Shown: one piece after another, positions 26,203 through 34,243 of the stretch
Numbering within the stretch: the stretch's first letter is position 1
Layout: every line of letters begins with the position of its first letter
Origin: Lachnospiraceae bacterium
GTDB lineage: Bacteria; Bacillota; Clostridia; Lachnospirales; Lachnospiraceae
Assembly: GCA_910575105.1 (NCBI GenBank)
Contig: CAJTDK010000006.1
Location: 62,001-126,000 of the forward strand
Reading direction: 5' to 3'
DNA length: 64,000 nucleotides
Translations under genes and position numbers: made by a program
Notes under the pieces: model-generated
What the model was told of the DNA's origin: nothing
Database searches by the model: none
Seen by the model: only the letters and a program-made list of their open reading frames with translations

Positions 26203-26294
26203 ATTTATGACAATTGCTGATTTGATCAGAAAATGAACTGGTGTACTGTATCAATTGATATCGGATAAGAGTCCGCTAACTGTGATACCGTGAA

Positions 26295-26507
26295 TTAGGA
26301 CTGCATTTCAGAAGTGCTGCCTATTCTTCCGTAGAGACTGATCAGGTATAGGCCGCACAGTCCTACGATCGCGTAGACGATGCGGGAGAACCAGGACAGG
26401 TTTCCGAATAGGAATGCGACGAGATCAAAGCGGAAGATACCGACCAGCAGCCAGTTGACCGCACCGACGATCACCAGCGTCAGAGCCGTATTATCAAACC
26501 ATTTCAT
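26295..26507 (-). CDS. DUF378 small membrane protein
   Basis: This 70-residue protein has two membrane helices. ALTLVIVGAVNWLLVGIFRF, then DLVAFLFGNLSWFSRIVYAI and VGLCGLYLI, is the DUF378 (PF04070) pattern. AAAGGAGG is well placed upstream of its ATG. It is the only minus-strand gene in the first 33 kb, convergent with dacA and divergent from the radical SAM gene. Function is unknown. Confidence 0.85.
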   Translation of the reverse strand: MKWFDNTALTLVIVGAVNWLLVGIFRFDLVAFLFGNLSWFSRIVYAIVGLCGLYLISLYGRIGSTSEMQS

Positions 26508-26590
26508 ATTTATATGCCTCCTTTTATCATAATCATACTATGCTTATTATTCCGCAGGAGGGCAGAGTTTATACAAAAAAAGGAAAATTC

Positions 26591-27550
26591 ATGAAAAATA
26601 ATCACAGGTTATATTATGCGTATTCGGATCATCTAAAAGAACGATACGGGGAAAAAGTATATAAGCTTCCGGTAAATCTGCCGGTGAGCTGCCCGAACCG
26701 GACGGGCGGCAAAAGGGGATGCTCTTTCTGCGCCGGGTGCGGGACCGGATTTGAAGCGATGGGCGCTTTTGTTCCGGTGAGGGAGCAGCTTGAGCAGACG
26801 AAGCAGTATATCGGGCCAAGATACCACGCCCATAAGTTTATCGCGTATTTTCAGAATTATACCAACACCTTCCTTCCCCTTCCTGATTTTCGGCGCTATG
26901 CAAAAGAAGCGGCGGAAGTTCCCGATCTGGTGGGCATCAGCGTTTCTACGCGGCCCGACTGTGTAAGAAGGGATTATCTTGACGTCTTAAAGGATATTTC
27001 CGCTGAGTATGGCCTGGATATCACCATAGAGCTGGGGCTTCAGACGGTCAATTACCGTACACTTGAACGGACCGGCCGCGGTCACGGGCTTGCTGAATTT
27101 ATCGATGCCGTGCTTGCGGTCCGCGAATACGGGTTTGATACCTGTGCCCATGTGATCTTGAATCTTCCGGGAGACGACAGGACAGACTGCACCGAGACAG
27201 CCAGAGTGCTGTCCTCCCTGAGAGTCGCCTGCGTGAAGATCCATTCCCTGTACATTGCGAAAAATACAAGGTTGTGCGAAGAGTTTGAAAATGGTACAAT
27301 AGCCGTATGCCCGAAGGAGGAATATTTCCGGAGGCTGATCGTCTTTTTGGAAAATCTGTCTCCCCATATCGCCGTAGAACGGTTGTTTTCCCGGGTACCA
27401 GAAAAGGATGCCGTCTTCTGCAACTGGGGGAGGAGCTGGTGGGCGCTAAAGGATGAGCTGATCCGGCAGATGAAACTTGAGGGAAGCTATCAGGGAAGAT
27501 GTTTTCATTATCTTGGCGGATCGGCATTAGATCAGTTACAGGGGGCGTGA
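26591..27550 (+). CDS. Radical SAM protein, TIGR01212/YhcC family
   Basis: The protein has 319 residues from the ATG at 26591 (AAAAAGGAAA upstream). An earlier ATG at 26540 lacks an RBS. The N-terminal HLKERYGEKVYKLPVNL then C34PNRTGGKRGC44SFC47 places the cluster cysteines as the YhcC family does, and C50 adds a fourth. HKFIAYFQNYTNTFLP, GISVSTRPDCV, ELGLQTVNYRTLERTGRGH and HSLYIAKNT are family motifs. The fold resembles Elp3-like radical SAM enzymes, but the substrate is unknown. Confidence 0.9.
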   Translation: MKNNHRLYYAYSDHLKERYGEKVYKLPVNLPVSCPNRTGGKRGCSFCAGCGTGFEAMGAFVPVREQLEQTKQYIGPRYHAHKFIAYFQNYTNTFLPLPDFRRYAKEAAEVPDLVGISVSTRPDCVRRDYLDVLKDISAEYGLDITIELGLQTVNYRTLERTGRGHGLAEFIDAVLAVREYGFDTCAHVILNLPGDDRTDCTETARVLSSLRVACVKIHSLYIAKNTRLCEEFENGTIAVCPKEEYFRRLIVFLENLSPHIAVERLFSRVPEKDAVFCNWGRSWWALKDELIRQMKLEGSYQGRCFHYLGGSALDQLQGA

Positions 27551-27552
27551 TT

Positions 27553-28926
27553 TTGGCAGATAATCATATGACGAATATACAGACATATCGGAAAAGGCCG
27601 CATTTTAACATCGGGATACTGATTTTCGGCGTAATCCTGATCTATCTGATCGTGACCATTTTTACCTATCTTACGAGCAAGCATGTGTCCGTATACGAGG
27701 TCCGCGAGGGCTCCATCCTGAGGGATACGGCGTATACAGGACTGGTGATCAGGAAGGAATCGGTGGTAGCTTCTGAGGCGGCAGGCTACGTCAACTATTT
27801 CAGCCCTGAAGGAAGCAAGGTAGGAGCGCGGACGGATGTCTACACTCTGTCAAGCGGGAAGCTTAATTTCCGCGAGACAGGCGCAGAAGGGCAGGCAGAA
27901 CTGTCGGCTGACGAGCAGGCCGCGCTGCTCTTAAAGGTTCAGTCCTTCAGTGAAAATTTTGACGATGCACAGTTCCGGGATGTCTATACGTTAAGGGACA
28001 ATATCAATAATGTACTGGAGAGCAAGTCCAGCCAGAGCAGGCAGGCGCAGCTTAGTGAGATGCTTACGAACAACCAGAACGGGCTGCATGTGTATAAAGC
28101 GGCCTCGGACGGGATCATCATGTATGCGCTGGACGGATTTGAGACGTTAGAAGTTGACAGTGTCACCGAAGGCATGCTGTCGAAAGAAAATTATAAGACA
28201 GAGGCCATGAACAATAATACTTCAGTCAAAGTGGGAGATCCGCTCTATAAGCTTGTCACCAGCGATATATGGTCGGTGGTGATCTCCCTGAGCGACGACG
28301 CGGCAAAGGAATTGGAAGAAAAGACGCGGGTGCGGGTAAAGTTTTCCAAAGACAACCAGACAGAGAGGGCAGACTTTGAGATCCGCCGTACTTCCGGCAC
28401 AAATTACGGCATCCTGACTTTCCATACCTCTATGATCCGTTATGCGAAAGAGCGTTACTTGGACATTGAGCTGATCTTAGAGGACGAATCGGGACTTAAG
28501 ATTCCGAAATCTGCTGTTGTGGACAAAAAGTTCTATACCATACCGAGGGATTACCTTACCCAGAGCAGCAACAAGGATACCGGAGTGCTTATTGATACAG
28601 GTGCGGATGCGGCAGAGTTTAAAAAGGTGGATGTGTATTACTGGAATAAGGAAGATGATACCGTATATCTGGATCCGCTGGTTTTCAGGGAGGGGACTGT
28701 GCTTGTCCGTCCGGAATCCTCAGAGAACTATCCGCTGAAGATGACAAAGGCGCTGAAAGGCGTTTATAATATAAATAAAGGGTATGCTGTATTTAAGCAG
28801 ATTGAGATTCTCTGCGAGAGCGATGAGTATTATATCGTCAAATCGGGAAATGATTACAGCCTCACCAATTATGACCATATCGCCCTTGACGGTGATACCG
28901 TAACAGAAAACAGTGTTGTATTTTAA
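27553..28926 (+). CDS. HlyD/biotinyl-lipoyl-like membrane adaptor protein
   Basis: The protein has 457 residues from the TTG at 27553 (AGGGGGCG upstream). The ATG at 27568 is an alternative. A single helix (about 20-40) anchors a large extracytoplasmic part. VYEVREGSILRDTAYTGLVIR and VVASEAAGYVNYFSPEGSKV look like the paired hairpin of a HlyD-type lipoyl domain, and DIELILEDESGLKIPKSAV is the usual C-terminal barrel. No transporter ATPase or permease is nearby. It sits immediately before yggS-sepF, suggesting an envelope or division role (inference). Confidence 0.7.
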   Translation: MADNHMTNIQTYRKRPHFNIGILIFGVILIYLIVTIFTYLTSKHVSVYEVREGSILRDTAYTGLVIRKESVVASEAAGYVNYFSPEGSKVGARTDVYTLSSGKLNFRETGAEGQAELSADEQAALLLKVQSFSENFDDAQFRDVYTLRDNINNVLESKSSQSRQAQLSEMLTNNQNGLHVYKAASDGIIMYALDGFETLEVDSVTEGMLSKENYKTEAMNNNTSVKVGDPLYKLVTSDIWSVVISLSDDAAKELEEKTRVRVKFSKDNQTERADFEIRRTSGTNYGILTFHTSMIRYAKERYLDIELILEDESGLKIPKSAVVDKKFYTIPRDYLTQSSNKDTGVLIDTGADAAEFKKVDVYYWNKEDDTVYLDPLVFREGTVLVRPESSENYPLKMTKALKGVYNINKGYAVFKQIEILCESDEYYIVKSGNDYSLTNYDHIALDGDTVTENSVVF

Positions 28927-28938
28927 GGAGTTATCAGT

Positions 28939-29634
28939 ATGTTAAAAGAAAATTTACAGCGTGTAGAAGAAAGGATTGCTGCTTCCTGTGACCGCTCCGG
29001 CCGCAGGAGGGATGAGGTTACGTTGATCGCGGTGAGCAAGACCAAGCCGGTCAGTACGCTGCAGGAAGCCTACGATAGGGGAGTCCGCGTCTTTGGCGAG
29101 AATAAGGTTCAGGAGCTGGTGGACAAGTATGAGGCCCTGCCGAGGGATATCCACTGGCACATGATCGGGCATCTGCAGCGCAATAAGGTAAAGTATATCA
29201 TCGATAAAGTGGATCTGATCCATTCTGTAGATTCAGTAAGACTTGCCGAGACGATCGACAAGGAAGCCAAAAAGCATGATCTGACCGCGAATATCCTGAT
29301 CGAGGTCAATGTCGCGAAGGAAGACACCAAATTCGGCGTTCTTCCAGAGGAGCTTGATGCCATGATCGATGAGATATCCCGGTTTTCAAATATCTGCGTG
29401 CGAGGACTGATGACTATTGCGCCGTTTGTAAAAAATGCCGAAGAAAATCGAGCCGTTTTTGCCCGTTTACGCAAATTGTCTGTTGACATTGCCGGCAAAA
29501 ACATTGATAATGTTACTATGGGTTTTTTATCTATGGGCATGACCAATGACTATGAGATTGCCGTAGAGGAGGGGGCGACGTTAATCCGCGTGGGAACCGG
29601 AATTTTCGGTGAACGTGATTACTCGCATGTATAA
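28939..29634 (+). CDS. YggS/PLPBP family pyridoxal-phosphate homeostasis protein
   Basis: This single-domain PLP-binding protein (231 residues) has an alanine-racemase-like TIM barrel. The PLP lysine is K34 in IAVSKTKPV. FGENKVQEL, WHMIGHLQRNKVKYI, SVDSVRLAE, IEVNVAKEDTKFG and GLMTIAPF, then LSMGMTNDYEIAVEEGATLIR, are all family motifs. It buffers cellular PLP rather than catalysing a known reaction. Placement before sepF is conserved in Gram-positives. Confidence 0.95.
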   Translation: MLKENLQRVEERIAASCDRSGRRRDEVTLIAVSKTKPVSTLQEAYDRGVRVFGENKVQELVDKYEALPRDIHWHMIGHLQRNKVKYIIDKVDLIHSVDSVRLAETIDKEAKKHDLTANILIEVNVAKEDTKFGVLPEELDAMIDEISRFSNICVRGLMTIAPFVKNAEENRAVFARLRKLSVDIAGKNIDNVTMGFLSMGMTNDYEIAVEEGATLIRVGTGIFGERDYSHV

Positions 29635-29657
29635 ACATAAGATAGGAGAGTTTTAAT

Positions 29658-30197
29658 ATGGGTGTGTTAGATAAATTCCTGGACATCATGAAATTAAGTG
29701 ATGATGAAGACGATTACGATGATTTTTATGATGACGAATATGATGACGAATATGAAGAGAAGCCCAAGAAAGGATTTTTTAACCGGAATAAAGCATACGA
29801 AGAGGACGAGGAAGAGTCTTATGAGGTTGCTCCGCGTGCGAAGGGAAATTCACGTACAAGCAGCAAGGTAACGCCGATGCGCCAGCCAGCGAGAAGGAAC
29901 AGTGTCAGCATGGAGGTCTGCGTGGTGAAGCCGACTTCGGTTGAGGATTCACGGGAGATTACTGAGACTCTGCTCAGCGGCCGTACAGTGATCTTAAATC
30001 TGGAGGGACTGGATCTGGAAGTTGCCCAGAGGATCATTGACTTTACCTCGGGAGCGACTTATGCGATTGACGGCAATCTGCAGAAGATCTCCAATTACAT
30101 TTTCTTAGTGACACCGACAAACGTAGATATATCCGGAGATCTGCAGGATCTGCTGAACACATCCTTTGACGCTTCTTCCATGCGTTCAAGATTTTAG
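29658..30197 (+). CDS. sepF: Cell division protein SepF
   Basis: SepF (179 residues) binds FtsZ and the membrane at the septum. The N-terminal MGVLDKFLDIMKL is the amphipathic membrane anchor. A very acidic Asp/Tyr-rich linker (about 14-35) and a basic stretch follow. The C-terminal SepF domain (about 90-170) contains VCVVKPTSVEDSREI, LEGLDLEVAQRIIDFTSGAT and ISNYIFLVTPTNVDI. GATAGGAGAG precedes the ATG. It is the expected neighbour of yggS and ylmH. Confidence 0.95.
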   Translation: MGVLDKFLDIMKLSDDEDDYDDFYDDEYDDEYEEKPKKGFFNRNKAYEEDEEESYEVAPRAKGNSRTSSKVTPMRQPARRNSVSMEVCVVKPTSVEDSREITETLLSGRTVILNLEGLDLEVAQRIIDFTSGATYAIDGNLQKISNYIFLVTPTNVDISGDLQDLLNTSFDASSMRSRF

Positions 30198-30211
30198 AGG
30201 CTCTGACTGCG

Positions 30212-31009
30212 ATGAATAAAGAAGAACTTATACTCAGAAAGCGTCTGGTTGATCTGTCAAACCGGGCATTCCAGAGAGATATTGTAACCTTTTCTGATTT
30301 TTTGAACTTGAATGAACTTCATATCCTTCATACGACACCGAAAGATCTGTTCCCTGCAAGGTACAAGACTTTCGGAGGTTATGATCTATCCGAGCGTCAG
30401 ATGATAGCATTTCTACCTGATGCTCTTTATTATACGCAAAACGATTCTTATGCCGGAGGTTCCTTACTGCCTGCCGGATATGAATATCCTATACAGGCAG
30501 TTTCTATCCGGCCGCTGCATCAAAAATTTGCCGAAGATCTGTCGCACCGGGATTACCTTGGTTCTCTTATGAATTTGGGCATGGAGCGCTCCAAGTTCGG
30601 AGATATCATCGTTATGGACAAAGAGGCAATTATCTTTCTGTGCGAGGAGATCGCAGATTATGTCACGGACAACCTGACCCGTATCCGCCACACATCCGTA
30701 CAGTGTCTGAAGCAGGAGCTTAGAGACCTCTCATACACGCCTGCCTGCACCGAGCTTAAGGGTACAGTTCCCTCAGTAAGGCTTGATACAGTGATGTCCG
30801 TGGCCTTTCCTATATCCAGGAGCAAGCTTACCGCATACATTACGGCAGGTAAGGTGTTTGTCAATGGAAAACTCATCACAAGCAACGGTTTCCGTCTGGA
30901 GGAAGGGAATATTATCTCCGTACGGGGATTGGGCCGAATCTCCTATGAAGGTATCTTATCGGAGACAAAGAAAGGCCGTTATTATATCTCTGTCAGAAAA
31001 TATATATAA
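30212..31009 (+). CDS. ylmH: YlmH family RNA-binding protein (S4 domain)
   Basis: This cytoplasmic protein of 265 residues starts MNKEELILRKRLVDLSNRA. FSDFLNLNEL and FGGYDLSERQMIAFLPD precede LGSLMNLGMERSKFGDIIV, a YlmH signature. The C-terminal S4 domain (about 185-245) has RLDTVMSVAFPISRSKLTAYI and AGKVFVNGKL. YlmH proteins associate with stalled ribosome-tRNA complexes. The ylmG and divIVA genes that usually flank it are absent here. Confidence 0.92.
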   Translation: MNKEELILRKRLVDLSNRAFQRDIVTFSDFLNLNELHILHTTPKDLFPARYKTFGGYDLSERQMIAFLPDALYYTQNDSYAGGSLLPAGYEYPIQAVSIRPLHQKFAEDLSHRDYLGSLMNLGMERSKFGDIIVMDKEAIIFLCEEIADYVTDNLTRIRHTSVQCLKQELRDLSYTPACTELKGTVPSVRLDTVMSVAFPISRSKLTAYITAGKVFVNGKLITSNGFRLEEGNIISVRGLGRISYEGILSETKKGRYYISVRKYI

Positions 31010-31089
31010 AGCAAAAAGCCGTAAAAACATTTTCAAAAATGAACGATGCGGTTAAAATCAAAGTAAATGATCGCGAGGATTATATCAGT

Positions 31090-31632
31090 ATGAATACGAC
31101 AAATACAGAAAAGAGGATCGGACATTATCTGGCAGCCCTTTTGCTGGCCGCGGCCGGCGTTGTGCTGGATCAATATACAAAATATCTGGCATCCGCCCGT
31201 CTTAAAGACCAGCCTCCTTTGGTGATATTGGAAAATATATTCGAGCTGCAGTATCTGGAAAACAGAGGAGCAGCGTTTGGGCTTATGCAGGGCCGGCAGT
31301 TCTTTTTCATCACCAGCGTTGTCATCATCAGTATGGCGATACTTTGGTTCTATGGAAGGGTTCCTATGAACCGGAGGTTTATGCCGCTCAGACTTTGCGC
31401 GGTGTTCATTATGGCAGGCGCGGCCGGGAACTGTATTGACCGTGTTGTCCAGCAGTATGTGGTGGATTTCCTGTATCTCAAATTAATTGATTTTCCGATT
31501 TTCAATGTGGCAGATATCTATGTAACTGTTGCAACTTTTTTTCTGGCCATCCTCATGCTTTTTTATTATAAGGAAGAAGAGCTTGAACTAATCTGGCGCA
31601 GCAACAAAAAAGACCGAAAAGAAGAGGGGTAA
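31090..31632 (+). CDS. lspA: Lipoprotein signal peptidase (signal peptidase II)
   Basis: LspA (180 residues) cleaves signal peptides of lipoproteins after lipidation. The ATG at 31090 with GAGGA ten bases upstream is preferred to the ATG at 31039. Four helices are visible. The catalytic aspartates are D117 in GNCIDRVVQQYVVDFLYL and D142 in FPIFNVADIYV. The N-terminal LDQYTKYLA and ENRGAAFG are conserved. The gene is followed four bases later by an RluA-family gene, as in many Firmicutes. Confidence 0.95.
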   Translation: MNTTNTEKRIGHYLAALLLAAAGVVLDQYTKYLASARLKDQPPLVILENIFELQYLENRGAAFGLMQGRQFFFITSVVIISMAILWFYGRVPMNRRFMPLRLCAVFIMAGAAGNCIDRVVQQYVVDFLYLKLIDFPIFNVADIYVTVATFFLAILMLFYYKEEELELIWRSNKKDRKEEG

Positions 31633-31635
31633 AGC

Positions 31636-32556
31636 TTGGACGAGTGGATTACTATTGAAGATGCAGCAGGAGAGCGGATTGATAAATTTCTTTCCGAAGA
31701 GCTTTCGGAGCGTTCCCGTTCATTTCTGCAAAAGCTGATCAAAGAGCAGTATGTAAAGGTTAATGACAAGCCAGTAAAAGCAAGTTACAGGCTTGTTTTT
31801 GGCGACCTTGTCTCTATTCTTTTTCCGGAACCCGAGAAGCCGGATATCGCCGCCGAAGACATTCCCTTGGATATTTTGTACGAAGACGATGACATCATTG
31901 TTATCAATAAACCGAAGCAGATGGTTGTCCATCCTGCGCCCGGGCATTACTCTGGTACGCTGGTAAATGCGCTTTTGTACCATTGCCGGGATAATCTGTC
32001 CGGCATTAATGGAACTCTGCGCCCGGGAATCGTGCACCGGATCGACATGGACACCACCGGTTCCCTCGTAATCTGTAAAAACGATGCGGCACATCAGTCC
32101 CTTTCCGCACAGCTAAAAGAACATTCCATTCACCGGATTTACGAGGCAGTAGTCCACGGGAATCTCAAGGAAGATTCCGGACGTATCGATGCCCCGATCG
32201 GGCGTCATCCAACTGAGCGCAAGAAGATGAGCACTATGGCGAAAAGCGCAAGAGAAGCAGTCACGCATTATCAGGTGCTGGAGCGCTTTGGACAATTCAC
32301 CTATATCCAATGCAGGCTTGAGACTGGACGTACACACCAGATCCGCGTGCATATGGCAAGTATCGGCCATCCATTATTGGGGGATGCTGTCTATGGGCCA
32401 AAAAAATGTCCGTTCCTGAAGCTGACCGGACAGACTCTCCATGCGAGAACATTGGGATTTGTCCATCCCAAAACAGGAGAGTATGTTGAATTCCATGCAC
32501 CTCTTCCGGATTATTTTTCACATATTCTGCATGTACTCAGAGACGGCCTGAAGTAA
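31636..32556 (+). CDS. RluD-type pseudouridine synthase
   Basis: This RluA/RluD-family enzyme (306 residues) makes pseudouridines in rRNA. An N-terminal S4 domain (about 12-75; RIDKFLSEELSERSRSFLQK) precedes the catalytic domain, with D137 in GIVHRIDMDTTG. VNKPK-like INKPKQMVVHPAPGH, RKKMS and LETGRTHQIRVHMASIGHPL are all present. The start is TTG at 31636 after GAGGGG. Which uridines are targeted cannot be read from sequence, though it resembles the 23S rRNA enzymes. Confidence 0.92.
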   Translation: MDEWITIEDAAGERIDKFLSEELSERSRSFLQKLIKEQYVKVNDKPVKASYRLVFGDLVSILFPEPEKPDIAAEDIPLDILYEDDDIIVINKPKQMVVHPAPGHYSGTLVNALLYHCRDNLSGINGTLRPGIVHRIDMDTTGSLVICKNDAAHQSLSAQLKEHSIHRIYEAVVHGNLKEDSGRIDAPIGRHPTERKKMSTMAKSAREAVTHYQVLERFGQFTYIQCRLETGRTHQIRVHMASIGHPLLGDAVYGPKKCPFLKLTGQTLHARTLGFVHPKTGEYVEFHAPLPDYFSHILHVLRDGLK

Positions 32557-32606
32557 CTGATCATCATCTTACCAATTGAGACCAGCGGTTTTATCATCAT
32601 TTTTTA

Positions 32607-32630
32607 TAGTAGTTCTAAATAGAACCACTA
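32607..32630. promoter_or_regulatory. 24-bp palindrome upstream of the kinase-like gene
   Basis: TAGTAGTTCTA at 32607-32617 mirrors TAGAACCACTA at 32620-32630 around two central A, with one mismatched pair. It lies about 75 bases before a TATAAT hexamer (32704-32709). A related palindrome occurs at 35426-35444. It looks like an operator for a dimeric regulator. Confidence 0.5.
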
Positions 32631-32703
32631 AATAAGACAAAGATAAACAGGCGGAGAAAACGAAAAATATTCAAAAAACATGTACTTTTCCCCTAAATTA
32701 TTA

Positions 32704-32709
32704 TATAAT
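32704..32709 (+). promoter_or_regulatory. Candidate -10 element for the cytidylate-kinase-like gene
   Basis: A perfect TATAAT stands in a very AT-rich stretch 55 bases before the ATG at 32764. No convincing -35 hexamer is 16-18 bases upstream, so the promoter may need an activator. Confidence 0.35.
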
Positions 32710-32763
32710 ATTTAATTATATGCAGATGATATGTATATCAGCGATTAAAAGGAGCGTGATTTT

Positions 32764-33414
32764 ATGACTGAAGGGAAGACCAAAACAATCATTACCATCG
32801 GGCGGCAGTTTGGAAGCGCTGGACGCGAGATCGGGCGCAAGGTAGCAAAAGATCTTGGCATCAAGCTGTACGACAGAGAGATGCTTGACCGCGCGGCAAA
32901 AGAGAGCGGAATCTGTCAGGAGCTGTTCGAGACACATGATGAAAAACCAACTAACAGCTTTCTCTATTCGCTTGTCATGGATACCTATTCCTTAGGATAT
33001 ACAGCAGGGAGCTATTCGGATATGCCGATTAATCATAAAGTATTTCTGGCACAATTTGATGCGATTAAAAAAATTGCCGACGAAGGCCCTTGCATCCTTG
33101 TAGGCAGATGCGCAGATTATGCCCTGGAGGAATACGACAATGTACTGCGGCTTTTTGTATATGCCGATATGGATACAAGAATACGCCGTATCGCACGGAT
33201 CTATGACCTCACAGATGCCAAGGCAAAAGATATGATCATGAAAACGGATAAAAAACGCGCAAGCTATTATAACTATTACAGCAATAAGAAGTGGGGCGCT
33301 TCTGAAAGCTATGACGCCAGTATCTGCAGCTCCATGCTTGGAATTGACGGAACTGCCGAATTTATCAAGAATCTGGTAATGCTCAAGGAGAGTACGATAA
33401 ACCGGAAACTGTAA
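32764..33414 (+). CDS. Cytidylate kinase-like family protein
   Basis: This 216-residue nucleoside monophosphate kinase-like protein belongs to the Cytidylate_kin2 group. TIITIGRQFGSAGREIGRKV is a variant P-loop (about 10-24), followed by LYDREMLDRAAKESG, GPCILVGRCADYAL, and RIRRIARIYDLTDAKAKDMI with the lid arginines, DKKRASYYNYYSN and SYDASICSS. Such proteins are common in Lachnospiraceae beside a separate true cmk, and their substrate is unproven. AAAGGAG precedes the ATG. It is the last + gene before the strand switch. Confidence 0.85.
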   Translation: MTEGKTKTIITIGRQFGSAGREIGRKVAKDLGIKLYDREMLDRAAKESGICQELFETHDEKPTNSFLYSLVMDTYSLGYTAGSYSDMPINHKVFLAQFDAIKKIADEGPCILVGRCADYALEEYDNVLRLFVYADMDTRIRRIARIYDLTDAKAKDMIMKTDKKRASYYNYYSNKKWGASESYDASICSSMLGIDGTAEFIKNLVMLKESTINRKL

Positions 33415-33475
33415 GTATTTTAATTTAATAGGATAAAAAAGAATGCCGGGATGTCTCTGCGCAGGCCAGGAGGGC

Positions 33476-34216
33476 TTAAGTCTGTCTGGCTTGCACAGTC
33501 CGTTCCGGCCATCCTTTTATCTTGCCGTTAAGGATAGCTGTAAACATACGCTGTCTGGCGCCGTGATGGTCACGGTTCAGCTGCCGTACCAGATCCTTTG
33601 CATATTGGCGTTTTGTATAGCCGTCAATGGGGCATCTGCTCTTCACAACAGGCAGATCGTATTTGTGCTGAAAACCGATAACATCCGTCTCGTCCACAAA
33701 CATCATCGGACGGATAACCGTCAGATCCATGCGGTCCAGATAGGTTCTCGGCGAGAAGGAGTAGAAGCGCCCTTCAAAGAGCATGCTAAGAAGCATCGTC
33801 TCGATGATATCATCCTTGTGATGGGCATAGGCAACCTTGTTGCATCCCATTGACTTCACTTCCTGATTCAGCGCACCTTTCCTCATCTTGGCACATAAAG
33901 AGCAGGGATTACTTTCTTTTCGTTCCTCAAACAGCAGACGGGAAATATCCGTCTTTACAATATGATACGGCACGTTTAGCTCATTGCACAATTGGCTGAC
34001 AGGAGAAAAATCGCATTTCTCATAGCCGAGGTCCACCGTTACGGCGCTCAGCTCGAAGCGCTTCGGATAAAAACGGTTCAGACCGTGCAGGGCATATAAA
34101 AGTGTCAGACTGTCCTTACCCCCGGATATCCCGACGGCAATATGGTCTCCTTCCTCGATCATCTGATATTCATCCACGGCTTTCCGTGTATAGCTTAAAA
34201 GCTGCTGCAGCTTCAT
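33476..34216 (-). CDS. TtcA-family tRNA thiolation protein (PP-loop ATPase)
   Basis: The protein has 246 residues and an N-type ATP pyrophosphatase fold. The PP-loop SGGKDS is at 31-36. C105-S-L-C108 and C195 match the three cysteines that hold the iron-sulfur cluster in TtcA-type enzymes, which make 2-thiocytidine at tRNA position 32. KVAYAHHKDDIIETMLLS and GRFYSFSPRTYLDR are also family motifs. The C-terminus ends with basic KIKGWPERTVQARQT. Whether the target is C32 or another base is not known in Firmicutes. Confidence 0.85.
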   Translation of the reverse strand: MKLQQLLSYTRKAVDEYQMIEEGDHIAVGISGGKDSLTLLYALHGLNRFYPKRFELSAVTVDLGYEKCDFSPVSQLCNELNVPYHIVKTDISRLLFEERKESNPCSLCAKMRKGALNQEVKSMGCNKVAYAHHKDDIIETMLLSMLFEGRFYSFSPRTYLDRMDLTVIRPMMFVDETDVIGFQHKYDLPVVKSRCPIDGYTKRQYAKDLVRQLNRDHHGARQRMFTAILNGKIKGWPERTVQARQT

Positions 34217-34243
34217 CTTTTATCACCTTATGACCTTTCTGTT

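Noticed and set aside
32607-32630. LexA box
   Set aside because: The spacing is GTTC-N6-GAAC, the inverse of the LexA GAAC-N4-GTTC arrangement.
32670-32730. dif-like site near the strand switch
   Set aside because: The AT-rich stretch superficially resembles Firmicute dif but lacks the conserved right XerD arm (TTATGTAAACT type).
33415-33475. Terminator between the convergent kinase-like and TtcA-like genes
   Set aside because: I looked for a stem with a T run on either strand and found none convincing.
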